This document shows, piece by piece, positions 26,986 through 36,394 of a DNA stretch of 64,000 nucleotides (the first letter of the stretch is position 1; each line of letters opens with the position of its first letter). The notes under the pieces are model-generated. The model saw nothing but the letters and a program-made list of their open reading frames with translations, ran no database searches and was not told where the DNA came from. Where the stretch lies: positions 79,354 to 143,353 of the forward strand of contig NZ_JACC01000020.1 of assembly GCF_000520955.1 (NCBI RefSeq), given 5' to 3'. Made by a program: the position numbers and the translations under genes. Source of the stretch: Aquimarina pacifica. Lineage in GTDB: Bacteria > Bacteroidota > Bacteroidia > Flavobacteriales > Flavobacteriaceae.

Positions 26986-27654
26986 TTGGAAAACTTACAG
27001 ATACAAATAACCATTAGTCCAGAACTATATATCAAAAACCCTGAGTCGACAGAATTAGGAAGAAAGATTATAAGTACCAGTATCGAGATGATTGATGAGC
27101 TGGGTTTTGAAAGTTTTACTTTTAGAAAGCTAGGTGTAAAAATTGGCTCTAACGAAAGTTCTGTGTATAGATACTTCGAGAGTAAACATGCGTTGTTGGT
27201 ATACCTAATTAGTTGGTATTGGAGTTGGATTGAGTATAAGTTGGTTTTTACTAATTCTAATATTAGTTCTCCTTTGGTAAAATTATCCAATGCAATACAA
27301 ATACTGACAGAAGAAATAACTCAGGATAATGCTTTTTCGTTTGTTAATGAGGAACTTCTTAACCGTATCATTATTGCCGAATCATCAAAGGCCTATCATA
27401 CGAAGGATATTGATGCTGAAAACGAAAAAGGATATTACAAAACATATAAACGAGTAGTAAAGCGCATAAGTGATGTTGTACTTGAGGTAAACCCTAAATT
27501 CGAATTTCCTCATATGTTAGTATCAACTGTTATTGAAGGCGCTCATCATCAACGCTATTTTTCGAAACACTTGCCATCACTTACAGATGTAGAAAAAGGA
27601 AAAAACAATATTGTACGATTTTATACAAGTCTTGTATCAAAAACTATAAAATGA
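26986..27654 (+). CDS. TetR/AcrR family transcriptional regulator
   Basis: A 222-residue one-component regulator. The N-terminal helix-turn-helix domain spans about residues 24-75 (AIMI-type IISTSIEMIDELGFESFTFR, then KLGVKIGSNESSVYRYFESK); the rest is the all-helical ligand domain. It starts with TTG: the in-frame stop TAG is only 12 bases upstream and the next ATG would cut into the DNA-binding domain, so TTG is well supported and may keep the level low. It overlaps the next gene by four bases (ATGA). Two palindromes just upstream are its likely sites, so it probably represses itself and the ABC-HlyD-TolC genes and responds to an unknown ligand. Confidence 0.88.
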   Translation: MENLQIQITISPELYIKNPESTELGRKIISTSIEMIDELGFESFTFRKLGVKIGSNESSVYRYFESKHALLVYLISWYWSWIEYKLVFTNSNISSPLVKLSNAIQILTEEITQDNAFSFVNEELLNRIIIAESSKAYHTKDIDAENEKGYYKTYKRVVKRISDVVLEVNPKFEFPHMLVSTVIEGAHHQRYFSKHLPSLTDVEKGKNNIVRFYTSLVSKTIK

Positions 27655-27989
27655 GAAGCTATAATGCAATCATATTTTCAATATTAAAGCAGGTTACTTT
27701 TATAGTAATTATGTTTACTATTATTATTGGACCCTGTGCCCAAACACTATCTTTTTTTTCTGAAAATAACCTAAAATTAGTTCAAATAGACTTAGAAGAA
27801 GATTTAGATGTTGAAGAAGAAAAAGAGAGCGATGCCAAAGAGCCAAAAGTGCAAATTTCGAACTATTATAAATACGACAAAAAATATGCACATGAGCTTT
27901 CTGTTTATGCGTTAAAGCTTTCCTCTTACAAAGATTTTTATGAAGAAATTCTTATTCCGCCTCCCGACTCAGCACCTCTTGTCATTTAG
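27651..27989 (+). CDS. Small membrane or exported protein in the exporter operon
   Basis: Unknown protein of 112 residues. One hydrophobic segment (about 15-34, VTFIVIMFTIIIGPC) near the N-terminus is followed by a strongly acidic region (LEEDLDVEEEKESDAKEP) and a basic-aromatic helix (YYKYDKKYAHELSVYALKLSSY). The C-terminus ends with Pro-rich EILIPPPDSAPLVI. The start overlaps the TetR stop (ATGA), showing translational coupling, and the ABC gene begins 129 bases after it. It could be an accessory of the exporter, or a small export substrate; the acidic-then-basic layout and the lack of relatives I recognise leave both open. Confidence 0.7.
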   Translation: MRSYNAIIFSILKQVTFIVIMFTIIIGPCAQTLSFFSENNLKLVQIDLEEDLDVEEEKESDAKEPKVQISNYYKYDKKYAHELSVYALKLSSYKDFYEEILIPPPDSAPLVI

Positions 27990-28118
27990 CTCTTATCCCG
28001 AATAAGACACCAAATATTTCTCATTTCAAAGAATGGGTGCTAGATGACCAAAATCTTATATTTTATTAGGGGTTAACTTCTGTTGACTCAACATATTTAC
28101 TGCCTAATTTTCAGTTAA

Positions 28119-29792
28119 ATGAAAGAAACAATGTCACCTTGGAAACGGTTTATAAATCTTTTAAAATTAGATAAAAAAGATATCCGTCAGATTTTTTACT
28201 ACGCCATATTTGCAGGTCTAGTAGCCCTTACTTTACCTTTAGGAATTCAAGCCATTATTAATCTTATACAAGGAGCTCAAGTTTCTACATCTTGGATTGT
28301 TTTGGTTGTTTTGGTTACCCTAGGAGTTGCCTGTCAAGGTGTGCTACAATTGATGCAGGTACGCATATTAGAGAATATGCAACAAAAGATTTTTACACGA
28401 GCTTCTTTTGAGTTTGCCTATCGTTTTCCGAAAATTAAAATGGAAGAATTACGCACGTATTATCCTCCTGAACTTGCAAATCGGTTTTTTGATGTACTAA
28501 CCATTCAAAAAGGATTATCCAAAATTTTAATCGATTTCCCAGCAGCAGCTTTGCAGATTATCTTCGGGTTAATACTATTATCATTCTATCATTCATTTTT
28601 TATTATTTATGGTTTTCTATTGGTCATACTTATATATGTGGTTTTTAAGTTTACAGCAAAAAAAGGATTAGATACAAGCCTTGTAGAATCAAAAAGTAAG
28701 TATAAGGTGGCCCATTGGATTCAAGAAGTGTCGCGCTCTCTTATAAGTTTTAAACTTTCAGGAACTACGAACCTTGCCATGAAACACAATGATATACTAA
28801 CTACTAAGTATTTAGAAGCACGTGAAAGTCATTTTAAAATTTTGGTTTTACAATTTATTCAACTTATCGGTTTTAAGGTGCTTGTTACTGCGGGACTCTT
28901 GGTTATCGGAGGGTTACTCGTACTAAATCAACAAATGAATATTGGTCAATTTGTGGCAGCAGAAATCATTATTCTATTAGTTATTAGTTCTGTAGAAAAG
29001 CTAATTAAAGGATTAGAGTCTTTTTATGATGTCCTCACTTCTTTAGAAAAAATAGGCCGTATTGTAGATAAAGATTTAGAGGTTCAGATGGGTGAAGACC
29101 CTTTTACTAATAAACAAGATTTACACATAGAGCTTGACCATATTAGATATACTACTCCAGAGGGACACAAAGTGCTAAATAATATTGATTTTACTATTGA
29201 CAAATCAGATAGAATCCTGTTTGACGGGGCATCTGGTTCTGGAAAAACAACTGTGCTCAAAATTCTTGCCGGACTATTAAAACCTTCGGGAGGATCTTTG
29301 TATATAAATGATGTTTCTTTAAAAGGAATTTGGCCAAACAAATATCGTGCGCATCTTGGGCAAGTACTCCCGTCACAATTACCATTTGAAGCTACCATAC
29401 TAGAAAACATAACTTTCGGAAGAAAAGATATTTCTCAAGAACATCTACATAGTGTGCTTAAGAATCTTGGGTTACTTTCTTTTGTTAAAGAGCAACCCAA
29501 TGGCATCAATACTGTGCTATATCCCGAAGGACAACACATTCCTTTTACCGTATCAAAACGTATTGTTTTGGCTCGCGCAATTATACACAATCCAAAACTA
29601 CTTTTACTAAAAGACCCTTTAGAGCATTTTGAGAAAGAAGAAGTAATTCGAATCATTAAGTATTTGACTTCGCCAGAGCGCCCGTGGGCACTTGTCGTAT
29701 CTAGTCAAAATATACTATGGAAAAACCATTGCAATCAAACCATAAAAATTTCAGAAGGAAAAATAACCTCAAAAACCCAAAATAATGCTTAA
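28119..29792 (+). CDS. ABC transporter permease/ATP-binding protein with degenerate ATPase motifs
   Basis: A 557-residue fused ABC half-transporter: about six membrane segments in residues 22-300, then a nucleotide-binding domain (about 335-557). Walker A is intact (GASGSGKTT, 370-378). The rest is not: the signature LSGGQ is replaced by IPFTV (474-478) although RIVLARA follows normally; Walker B reads LLLLKDP (494-500), with Lys for the magnesium Asp and Asp for the catalytic Glu; the H-loop has VVSSQN (526-531) without His; the Q-loop Gln also seems lost (VLPSQLP). It may bind ATP without effective hydrolysis. Homologues in Bacteroidota, as far as I recall, share a weakened signature. Downstream HlyD overlaps it by 8 bases. 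Confidence 0.88.
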   Translation: MKETMSPWKRFINLLKLDKKDIRQIFYYAIFAGLVALTLPLGIQAIINLIQGAQVSTSWIVLVVLVTLGVACQGVLQLMQVRILENMQQKIFTRASFEFAYRFPKIKMEELRTYYPPELANRFFDVLTIQKGLSKILIDFPAAALQIIFGLILLSFYHSFFIIYGFLLVILIYVVFKFTAKKGLDTSLVESKSKYKVAHWIQEVSRSLISFKLSGTTNLAMKHNDILTTKYLEARESHFKILVLQFIQLIGFKVLVTAGLLVIGGLLVLNQQMNIGQFVAAEIIILLVISSVEKLIKGLESFYDVLTSLEKIGRIVDKDLEVQMGEDPFTNKQDLHIELDHIRYTTPEGHKVLNNIDFTIDKSDRILFDGASGSGKTTVLKILAGLLKPSGGSLYINDVSLKGIWPNKYRAHLGQVLPSQLPFEATILENITFGRKDISQEHLHSVLKNLGLLSFVKEQPNGINTVLYPEGQHIPFTVSKRIVLARAIIHNPKLLLLKDPLEHFEKEEVIRIIKYLTSPERPWALVVSSQNILWKNHCNQTIKISEGKITSKTQNNA

Positions 29793-31137
29793 CATCTCTC
29801 ATAATCAACTCAATAAGAAGGTGTCGCTCGAGGGATATAATGCTTTCGACAAAGCCTTTACCTCAAAACATAACAAGCTGTTTAATCGTTTTTTGGGTGC
29901 ATTTGCTATTATTCTTATTGTCATTCTCTTTTTACCTTGGACTCAAAACGTAAGTGGTAATGGATTTGTAACAACACTTACACCAGACCAAAGACCACAA
30001 ACCATACAATCCCCAATACCGGGACGTATAGAAAAATGGTATGTACGCGAAGGAGATTTTGTTACCAAGGGGGACACTATACTATTTATTTCTGAAATCA
30101 AGAATGAATATCAGGACCCTCGCTTAGTAGAGCGAACAAATCAACAACGTGATGCCAAAAGTCGTTCTGTAGTTTCTTATCAAGAAAAAATCAAAGCCCT
30201 AGAGAACCAAGTAACTGCACTTAATAATGAGCGTAATTTAAAACTCTCTCAAGCGGCCAATAAATTAAAACAATCTCGTTTTAAGGTGGCAAGTGATAGC
30301 ATTGATTTACAAGCAGCACAAACGAATGTTCGTATTGCAAAAACACAATATGATCGAACCCTGTCGCTACAAAAAGAAGGTCTAAAAGCCATGACAGACG
30401 TCGAAGCAAAAAGACTAAAACTTCAAGAGACTCAGGCAAAACTTATATCGCAAGAAAATAAGCTCCTTTCTAGTAAAAATGAGGTTATTAATTCGCAACT
30501 AGAAATTAATCGTATCGCTGCAGAATTTGGTGATAAGATTGCAAAATCACGAAGCGATCGTTTTACTGCAGAATCTAATCAATTCGAAGTAGAAGCACAA
30601 GTAACAAAGCTTGCAAACCAATCTGCTAATTATGAGATACGTAATACTTTGTATTATATCACAGCTCCTCAAAATGGATATATTAACAAAGCAATAAAAG
30701 GAGGAATTGGCGAAACCTTTAAGGAGGGAGAAAAACTCGTGGGTATAATGCCCTCGAACTACGATCTTGCTGTAGAAACGTATGTGCATCCTATCGATTT
30801 GCCTTTAATGCACATAGGAGAAGAGGTTCGTATTCAGTTTGATGGGTGGCCTGCTATTTTCTTTAGTGGTTGGCCTAATGCATCTTTTGGTACATATGCT
30901 GGTAAAGTAGTTGCCATAGAAACATTTATCAGCAATAATGGAAAGTTTAGAATACTGATCGCACCCGATAAAAATCATAATGATTGGCCAGAAAACGTTC
31001 GTGTAGGTTCAGGAGCGTTTACCATAGCATTGCTTGAGGATGTGCCTATTTGGTATGAATTATGGCGACAACTTAATGGTTTCCCTCCTAATTACTATAC
31101 CCCTAGTAAAAAAGAATCAACTAAAGCAGAAAAGTAA
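29785..31137 (+). CDS. HlyD-family periplasmic adaptor (membrane fusion) protein
   Basis: The 450-residue protein connects the inner-membrane ABC protein to an outer-membrane channel. It has a short cytoplasmic N-terminus, one membrane segment (about 35-54), a biotinyl-lipoyl-like part (PIPGRIEKWYVREGDFVTKGD), a long coiled coil (about 115-280) and a beta-barrel region with a closing IGEEVRIQFDGWP. The start overlaps the ABC gene end and the stop is directly followed by the TolC start (TAAATG), so the three are made from one message. Confidence 0.9.
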   Translation: MLNISHNQLNKKVSLEGYNAFDKAFTSKHNKLFNRFLGAFAIILIVILFLPWTQNVSGNGFVTTLTPDQRPQTIQSPIPGRIEKWYVREGDFVTKGDTILFISEIKNEYQDPRLVERTNQQRDAKSRSVVSYQEKIKALENQVTALNNERNLKLSQAANKLKQSRFKVASDSIDLQAAQTNVRIAKTQYDRTLSLQKEGLKAMTDVEAKRLKLQETQAKLISQENKLLSSKNEVINSQLEINRIAAEFGDKIAKSRSDRFTAESNQFEVEAQVTKLANQSANYEIRNTLYYITAPQNGYINKAIKGGIGETFKEGEKLVGIMPSNYDLAVETYVHPIDLPLMHIGEEVRIQFDGWPAIFFSGWPNASFGTYAGKVVAIETFISNNGKFRILIAPDKNHNDWPENVRVGSGAFTIALLEDVPIWYELWRQLNGFPPNYYTPSKKESTKAEK

Positions 31138-32556
31138 ATGAAGACACTTATTATATATGTATTCGCTTTGTTCGCTTTTACAAAAACTGGATGGACTCAA
31201 AATATAGAAGGTTCTCAAAACCAAATACTCTCTTTTGAAGAATATCTAGGATTTGTAAAAACCCATCACCCTCTTATGAAACAGGCAAATCTTATCTTAA
31301 GTACAGGAGAAGCAAGGTTGCTAAAATCTCGTGGTGGTTTTGATCCCAAAATAGAGGTAGATTATGATCGTAAAAAGTTCAAAGAAACAGAATACTTCGA
31401 TCAGCTTAATGCCACTTTCAAAATACCTACCTGGTATGGCATTGAGTTTAAAGCAAATTTTGAAGAAAATACTGGCGAGTTTTTAAACCCAAGCGCAACC
31501 GTTCCTGATGATGGATTATATAGTGCTGGTATTTCCTTTTCGTTGGCACAAGGGTTCCTGATTAATGAACGCATGGCTTCTCTTAAAAAAGCTCGCTTCT
31601 TTAGAGAACAAACAAAAGCAGATCGAGACTTATTAGTAAACACTATTTTATTCGAGGCAAGTAAAGCATATTTTGATTGGTTAGAGGCCACCAATGAACA
31701 ACTCATATACGAAAGCTTTTTAGAAAACGCGACCACCCGATTAAAAGCTGTAGAAAGAAGTGTAGACTTAGGAGAAAAAGCCGCCATTGATATTACAGAA
31801 AGTAGAATAACGCTACAAACAAGACAACTCAACCTAGAGGCAGCAAAACTAAAAAGGCAGAAAGCTGCATTAATAGTTAGTACTTATTTATGGCTAAATG
31901 ATATTCCCATGGAAATACAAGAAAATGTAGTTCCCGTACTTCCAGAATTAGTGACTTTAGAAACGTCATTATTATTAGACGATATCTCCAATAGAGCTGC
32001 AGCATTAGAAAATCATCCCAAAATTCTAAGCCTTGAAGCTAAAATTGATCAACTAACCATCGATCGCTCTTTAAAATTAAATAAACTATTGCCCAAAATA
32101 GATCTGCAATACAATTTTTTATCACCAGAATATAACGATATAAACACATTCAATACAGCAAACTACAAGGCTTTTGTTAATGTTAGTTTTCCATTGTTCT
32201 TACGTAAAGAACGAGGCGACCTCAAACTTGCCTCTATTAAAATACAGGATGCTAATTTCGAACGTGTATCTGCCTCGCTTAATATTCAGAATAAAATAGA
32301 TGCTGTAAATGCCGAAATACAATCAATTGCAACACAAAATGAACTTATTAATAATATTGTAAAAGATTATGTGGCGATGGTACAAGCAGAAGAACGTAAA
32401 TTTTTTATGGGAGAAAGTTCCCTCTTTCTTATCAACTCACGAGAACAAAAATTAATTGATGCTAGACTTAAAGAAAATGCACTTTTAATAAAACAACGTA
32501 TAGCGACCGCAAGTCTCTATAACGCATTAGGGATTTCAGAACCCATACTTAATTAA
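31138..32556 (+). CDS. TolC-family outer-membrane efflux protein
   Basis: A 472-residue outer-membrane channel with an N-terminal signal peptide (ending near WTQN) and the two repeated helical halves of the OEP family: the first from about 35-230 with the hairpin region, the second from about 250-460. It closes the export conduit across periplasm and outer membrane. Its ATG follows the HlyD stop without a gap. The operon ends here; about 220 bases without a gene follow before the cytochrome peroxidase. Confidence 0.9.
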   Translation: MKTLIIYVFALFAFTKTGWTQNIEGSQNQILSFEEYLGFVKTHHPLMKQANLILSTGEARLLKSRGGFDPKIEVDYDRKKFKETEYFDQLNATFKIPTWYGIEFKANFEENTGEFLNPSATVPDDGLYSAGISFSLAQGFLINERMASLKKARFFREQTKADRDLLVNTILFEASKAYFDWLEATNEQLIYESFLENATTRLKAVERSVDLGEKAAIDITESRITLQTRQLNLEAAKLKRQKAALIVSTYLWLNDIPMEIQENVVPVLPELVTLETSLLLDDISNRAAALENHPKILSLEAKIDQLTIDRSLKLNKLLPKIDLQYNFLSPEYNDINTFNTANYKAFVNVSFPLFLRKERGDLKLASIKIQDANFERVSASLNIQNKIDAVNAEIQSIATQNELINNIVKDYVAMVQAEERKFFMGESSLFLINSREQKLIDARLKENALLIKQRIATASLYNALGISEPILN

Positions 32557-32700
32557 GCTTGATTTTTTAACATTATTGTAACAGTACTCTGTATAAGTGA
32601 ATAAAGTTTTTGATTAATGCGGTAAAACCATGTGTTTATTGCAGTTTATCGACAATTGTACGTGTATATCGAATTCTTTAAAAAATAGACAAGTATTTTA

Positions 32701-32730
32701 TTGCCAGCTATTTAAAATTTCCTAAGTTTG
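32701..32730 (+). promoter_or_regulatory. Promoter of the cytochrome c peroxidase-type gene
   Basis: TTG (32701-32703) followed after 19 bases by TAAGTTTG (32723-32730), a full Bacteroidota promoter. The start codon is 44 bases downstream. Spacing is identical to the DUF3078 promoter at 6005-6035. Confidence 0.62.
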
Positions 32731-32774
32731 CGCCGATTTTTAACAATTTATTAAGAACGTAAGGCCCTAGGAAA

Positions 32775-34118
32775 ATGAGAAAAATCAATGCATTTTTTAT
32801 AAGTATTGTGATCGTTTTATCATCTTGTACCCATGATGACTATGTTGATATAGACACCGATTTGGATCGAGACCTTAAGAACAGATTGGTTGATCTTTCT
32901 GGTCACAAAGGAATTCCTTATTTTATGTTACCACAAAGCAACGAGTACCATAAGATACCACAAGACCCGCTTAATCCCATTACCAAGGAAAAAGTAAAAC
33001 TCGGAAAATTACTACTGCATGAAACGGCATTGGGTAAAAACCCAAAAATAAAAGATATGAAAGCTACGTATTCTTGTGCTTCATGTCATCACGCTGCAGC
33101 TGGATTTAGCTCTGGACTTCGACAAGGTATAGGGGAATGTGGTACCGGATTTGGATCGAACGGAAATACAAGAGTTATCGATAGTAGTGTTCCTATTGAT
33201 TCTGTTGATATTCAACCATTGCGCTCACCAACAATTCTTAATGTTGCCTATCAAGATATAATGCTCTGGAACGGTCAGTTTGGTGGTACAGGGACCAATG
33301 CTGGTACCGAAGCAAATTGGGAAGGAATTGAGGAGAATTTTTTAGGGTTTCAGGGAGTAGAAGTACAAGCATTAAAAGGACAAGGAGTACATCGACTACT
33401 AATTGATGAAGAATTTGTAACTACTTTTGGATATAAGAGATTATTCGATGCTGCCTTTGCCGATATCTCAGAAAAAGATCGGTACTCAACTCAAAATGCA
33501 GGTCTGGCTATGGCAGCATATGAAAGAACATTACTTGCTGATGAATCTCCCTGGCAAGAATGGCTAAAAGGAGATGACGATGCGCTAAGTGATTCTGAGA
33601 AAAAAGGAGCCATCACATTTTTCGGAAAAGGAAAATGCTATGAGTGTCACACAGGTCCTGCTCTAAATGACAGCAACTTTTATGCTTTCGGAATGGGAGA
33701 TTTTGATAATTCAGAAAAAGCAATTGTTCTTAAAAATGTAGATTTCGAAAACGTAAAAAAAGGAAGAGGTGGTTTTACAAAAAATACCAATGATAATTAT
33801 AAATTTAAGACTCCTACTCTATATAATTTAATTGACAATGGTTTTTATGGTCACGGCAGTACATTTACATCGGTTAGAGATGTCATTGCTTATAAGAATG
33901 AAGGTATCCCTCAATCTACAGAAGTGCCTGTAGAAAACCTTGCAACTCAATTTGGTACCACTAATCTCACCGAAGAGGAAATAGACCACCTTACTCTTTT
34001 TATAGAAAATAGTCTACGAGATCCTAACCTAAATAGATATGTACCAGATGCTCCTTTATCAGGGTCCTGTTTTCCTAATAATGACAGGCAATCCAAAAAT
34101 GATTTAGGATGTAATTAA
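32775..34118 (+). CDS. Di-haem cytochrome c peroxidase / MauG-like lipoprotein
   Basis: A 447-residue lipoprotein (LSSC lipobox, Cys18) with two CxxCH haem-binding motifs: CASCH at 101-105 and CYECH at 288-292. The bacterial cytochrome c peroxidase/MauG family uses two haems to reduce hydrogen peroxide or to oxidise protein and small-molecule substrates. Other landmarks are SPTILNVAYQDIMLWNGQFGG around 151-171 and the C-terminal LYNLIDNGFYGHGST. Its own promoter precedes it. No electron donor or amine dehydrogenase genes lie beside it, so peroxidase and MauG-like roles cannot be told apart here. Confidence 0.88.
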   Translation: MRKINAFFISIVIVLSSCTHDDYVDIDTDLDRDLKNRLVDLSGHKGIPYFMLPQSNEYHKIPQDPLNPITKEKVKLGKLLLHETALGKNPKIKDMKATYSCASCHHAAAGFSSGLRQGIGECGTGFGSNGNTRVIDSSVPIDSVDIQPLRSPTILNVAYQDIMLWNGQFGGTGTNAGTEANWEGIEENFLGFQGVEVQALKGQGVHRLLIDEEFVTTFGYKRLFDAAFADISEKDRYSTQNAGLAMAAYERTLLADESPWQEWLKGDDDALSDSEKKGAITFFGKGKCYECHTGPALNDSNFYAFGMGDFDNSEKAIVLKNVDFENVKKGRGGFTKNTNDNYKFKTPTLYNLIDNGFYGHGSTFTSVRDVIAYKNEGIPQSTEVPVENLATQFGTTNLTEEEIDHLTLFIENSLRDPNLNRYVPDAPLSGSCFPNNDRQSKNDLGCN

Positions 34119-34182
34119 TTAATTTACAAAATATCATTTTCACTTTGGTAGGAGTATCCTTGTTCGAATATTAAATTAGCAA

Positions 34183-34566
34183 CTAAGGCAAGGTTGCAAT
34201 CCACCACATATTACCAAAAGGGTCCCTAAAACCAGCACCTCTAGCACCATTGTCCTCATCCATAGGTGACATTAGAGATGTAGCTCCGGCATCAATCGCC
34301 TCATAATAGGTTTGATCTGTATCTTTCACATACACATACATAGACCCAGCATGTGCCGGTAAATCTACAGAGGCTTCTGCCAGAAGAATCATACTATCCC
34401 CTATTCTAATTTCAGAATGTTGTATGCGTTTTGCTGCATCAAGGCTTCGTAACATCTCTTCTGCTCTAAAAATTTTACGAATAAAATCAATAAAGTCTTC
34501 TGCTTTATCAACTACTAAGTAAGGCATGGCTTGCTGATGACCAGCAATAATTTTCATTCGCTGCAT
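34183..34566 (-). CDS. VOC-family (glyoxalase/PhnB-like) protein
   Basis: A 127-residue single-domain VOC protein with the fold's paired beta-alpha-beta-beta-beta units. It starts MQRMKIIAGHQQAMPYLVV, and the C-terminal half has the family pattern GARGAGFRDPFGNMWWIAT. Members include glyoxalase-like enzymes, dioxygenases and antibiotic-binding proteins, and this one is closest in layout to PhnB-like proteins of unknown function. It probably works as a homodimer in the cytoplasm. The gene is divergent from the Crp/Fnr regulator. Confidence 0.82.
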   Translation of the reverse strand: MQRMKIIAGHQQAMPYLVVDKAEDFIDFIRKIFRAEEMLRSLDAAKRIQHSEIRIGDSMILLAEASVDLPAHAGSMYVYVKDTDQTYYEAIDAGATSLMSPMDEDNGARGAGFRDPFGNMWWIATLP

Positions 34567-34877
34567 AACGTAAAAATCAGTTTTTAAGTATCAACGAACA
34601 AAACAACATATATATTCTATACATGATAAAAAATGACATGCCACAAAAAAATATCCTTACTATATTTCTAAATAAGATACTAAAAGTCAACGAATACCAA
34701 TTCCTATATAAAATTACTGAAATACCAGATTACAACTATTTTATATTGTTATTTCATAGGGCACATCACTAGCTGTGGTTTCTTCTTTTTTCATACATTT
34801 ATACGACTTATGGATCATGGCAAAAAGCAGAGACCATTTTTCTTCAAAATTAGTATTACGTTCTACTTTATAAACCA
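34567..34877. other. Intergenic region between the VOC gene and the Crp/Fnr gene
   Basis: About 310 AT-rich bases between divergent starts. I see no tRNA, small ORF, or exact TAnnTTTG element. The Crp/Fnr start is a TTG and the last in-frame stop is 27 bases before it. Confidence 0.5.
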
Positions 34878-35465
34878 TTGAAAGACTATACAAACATATT
34901 AAACAACATTAGGCGTTACGTCTCTCTAAATGAGGAGGATGAAAAACAGTTTATTTCTATAATAAAAACCTCAAAAATCAAACGACGACAGTTTATTGTC
35001 CAACCAAATTTTATCTGTTTACACCAAACCTATGTTCATAGCGGAGCGTTTAGAAGTTATTTTGTTAGTGATCAAGGTGCCGAACACACGATACAGTTTG
35101 CCATAGAGGATTGGTTTATTAGTGATTTTAATAGTTATATTCATCAAACGCCTGCCTCCCTTTTTGTAGAAGCATTAGAAGATTCGATTGTGCAACAAAT
35201 TGCTTATGAGGATGTAGAAAAACTTTGTGCTATCAATCCAAAATTCGAACGCTTCTTTAGGCTTGTCGCCCAAAAATCATTTGCTTTTTCGCAAAGACGA
35301 GTATTATCAAATCTTGGTCAATCTGCCGAAGAACGATATGTCGAATTCAAAAAATCGTACCCATCTATTGTTCATCGAGTTCCGCAATACACCTTAGCTT
35401 CATATCTAGGAATGTCTCCAGAATTTTTAAGTAAAATAAGAAAACGGCTTGCTGCCAAATCTTGA
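34878..35465 (+). CDS. Crp/Fnr family transcriptional regulator
   Basis: A 195-residue regulator with an N-terminal cyclic-nucleotide-binding-type domain (about 10-130) and a C-terminal winged helix (VPQYTLASYLGMSPEFLSKIRKRL). There is no Cys cluster of the FNR type, so a redox role is not indicated; a small-molecule or unliganded regulator is more likely. The start is TTG at 34878, since a stop codon lies 27 bases upstream and no ATG intervenes. It is followed after about 100 bases by an SDR gene on the same strand, a likely regulatory target. Confidence 0.87.
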   Translation: MKDYTNILNNIRRYVSLNEEDEKQFISIIKTSKIKRRQFIVQPNFICLHQTYVHSGAFRSYFVSDQGAEHTIQFAIEDWFISDFNSYIHQTPASLFVEALEDSIVQQIAYEDVEKLCAINPKFERFFRLVAQKSFAFSQRRVLSNLGQSAEERYVEFKKSYPSIVHRVPQYTLASYLGMSPEFLSKIRKRLAAKS

Positions 35466-35563
35466 ACTAGTTTAAGGTGATTTCCTAATTCAGTTCATTT
35501 ATTAAGTTGATATATCTGCTCAACTTTGCAAAGTCAATATGAATTTTATAAAAGAAAGGCACT

Positions 35564-36394
35564 ATGAATACTAAAATATGGCTAATAACAGGAATTTCTA
35601 GCGGTTTGGGAAAAGCTCTTGCCGAAGCGGTTGTCAAAAAAGGTGATTTTATGATAGGAACATTCAGAAAAAAATCACAAGTAGACAATTTTAATAAAAA
35701 AAACATTAAAAATACTGCAGCGTTTTTGTTGGATATAACGGATCAAAAAAAAATTGAAGAAATCATTGAAACGATTACCTCTCAATTCGGAAAAATCGAT
35801 GTTTTAGTCAACAATGCAGGTATTGGTTTTGTAGGAGCGATAGAAGAAACCTCCTTAGACGAAGTGCGCAATGTTTTTGAGCCCAACTTTTTTGGCACTC
35901 TTAAACTGACCCAAGCTGTTCTGCCTCATATGCGCAACCAAAAAAGTGGACATATCATTCAGATTTCTTCTCACGGAGGTATTAAGGCATTTGCAGGTTT
36001 CGGAATTTATAATGCAAGCAAATTTGCGCTCGAAGGTTTTAGCGAGGCACTAGCACAAGAGGTTTCGCCCTTTGGCATTAAGGTAACCCTGGTCGAACCT
36101 GGACCATTTCGAACAAAATTTGCAGGAAATGGGCTGGGGCTTTCTCAAAACACAATTGATGCCTATTCAGATACAGCAGGAGTATTTCGAACAAAACTAA
36201 AAGGAGTTGACGGCAAACAAGAGGGGGATCCCGTCAAAGCATCTAACGCAATTATCAACTTGGTATATTCTGAACAGCCAACATTACGTATGCCCTTAGG
36301 AAAAACAGCACTTATTACAATTCAAATGAAATTAGATAGTGTACAATCTGATCTAAATACCCACCAAAAAATTGCAAAAAATTCGGTGTATTGA
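35564..36394 (+). CDS. SDR-family NAD(P)-dependent oxidoreductase
   Basis: A short-chain dehydrogenase/reductase of 276 residues. The cofactor loop is TGISSGLGKA (about 8-17), the structural NNAG motif lies near residue 87, and the catalytic set is the Ser in ISSHG plus YNASK in the second half. It is of the classical type that reduces ketones or oxidises alcohols; the substrate is unknown. It lies downstream of the Crp/Fnr gene, a common pairing in Bacteroidota as far as I recall. A promoter-like TTG plus CAACTTTG lies about 45 bases upstream. Confidence 0.88.
   Translation: MNTKIWLITGISSGLGKALAEAVVKKGDFMIGTFRKKSQVDNFNKKNIKNTAAFLLDITDQKKIEEIIETITSQFGKIDVLVNNAGIGFVGAIEETSLDEVRNVFEPNFFGTLKLTQAVLPHMRNQKSGHIIQISSHGGIKAFAGFGIYNASKFALEGFSEALAQEVSPFGIKVTLVEPGPFRTKFAGNGLGLSQNTIDAYSDTAGVFRTKLKGVDGKQEGDPVKASNAIINLVYSEQPTLRMPLGKTALITIQMKLDSVQSDLNTHQKIAKNSVY

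Noticed and set aside
28119..29792. ABC gene as a frameshifted pseudogene
   Set aside because: The frame is intact for 557 codons, RIVLARA follows the altered signature in phase, and both neighbours are tightly coupled, so the altered motifs are real features of the protein.
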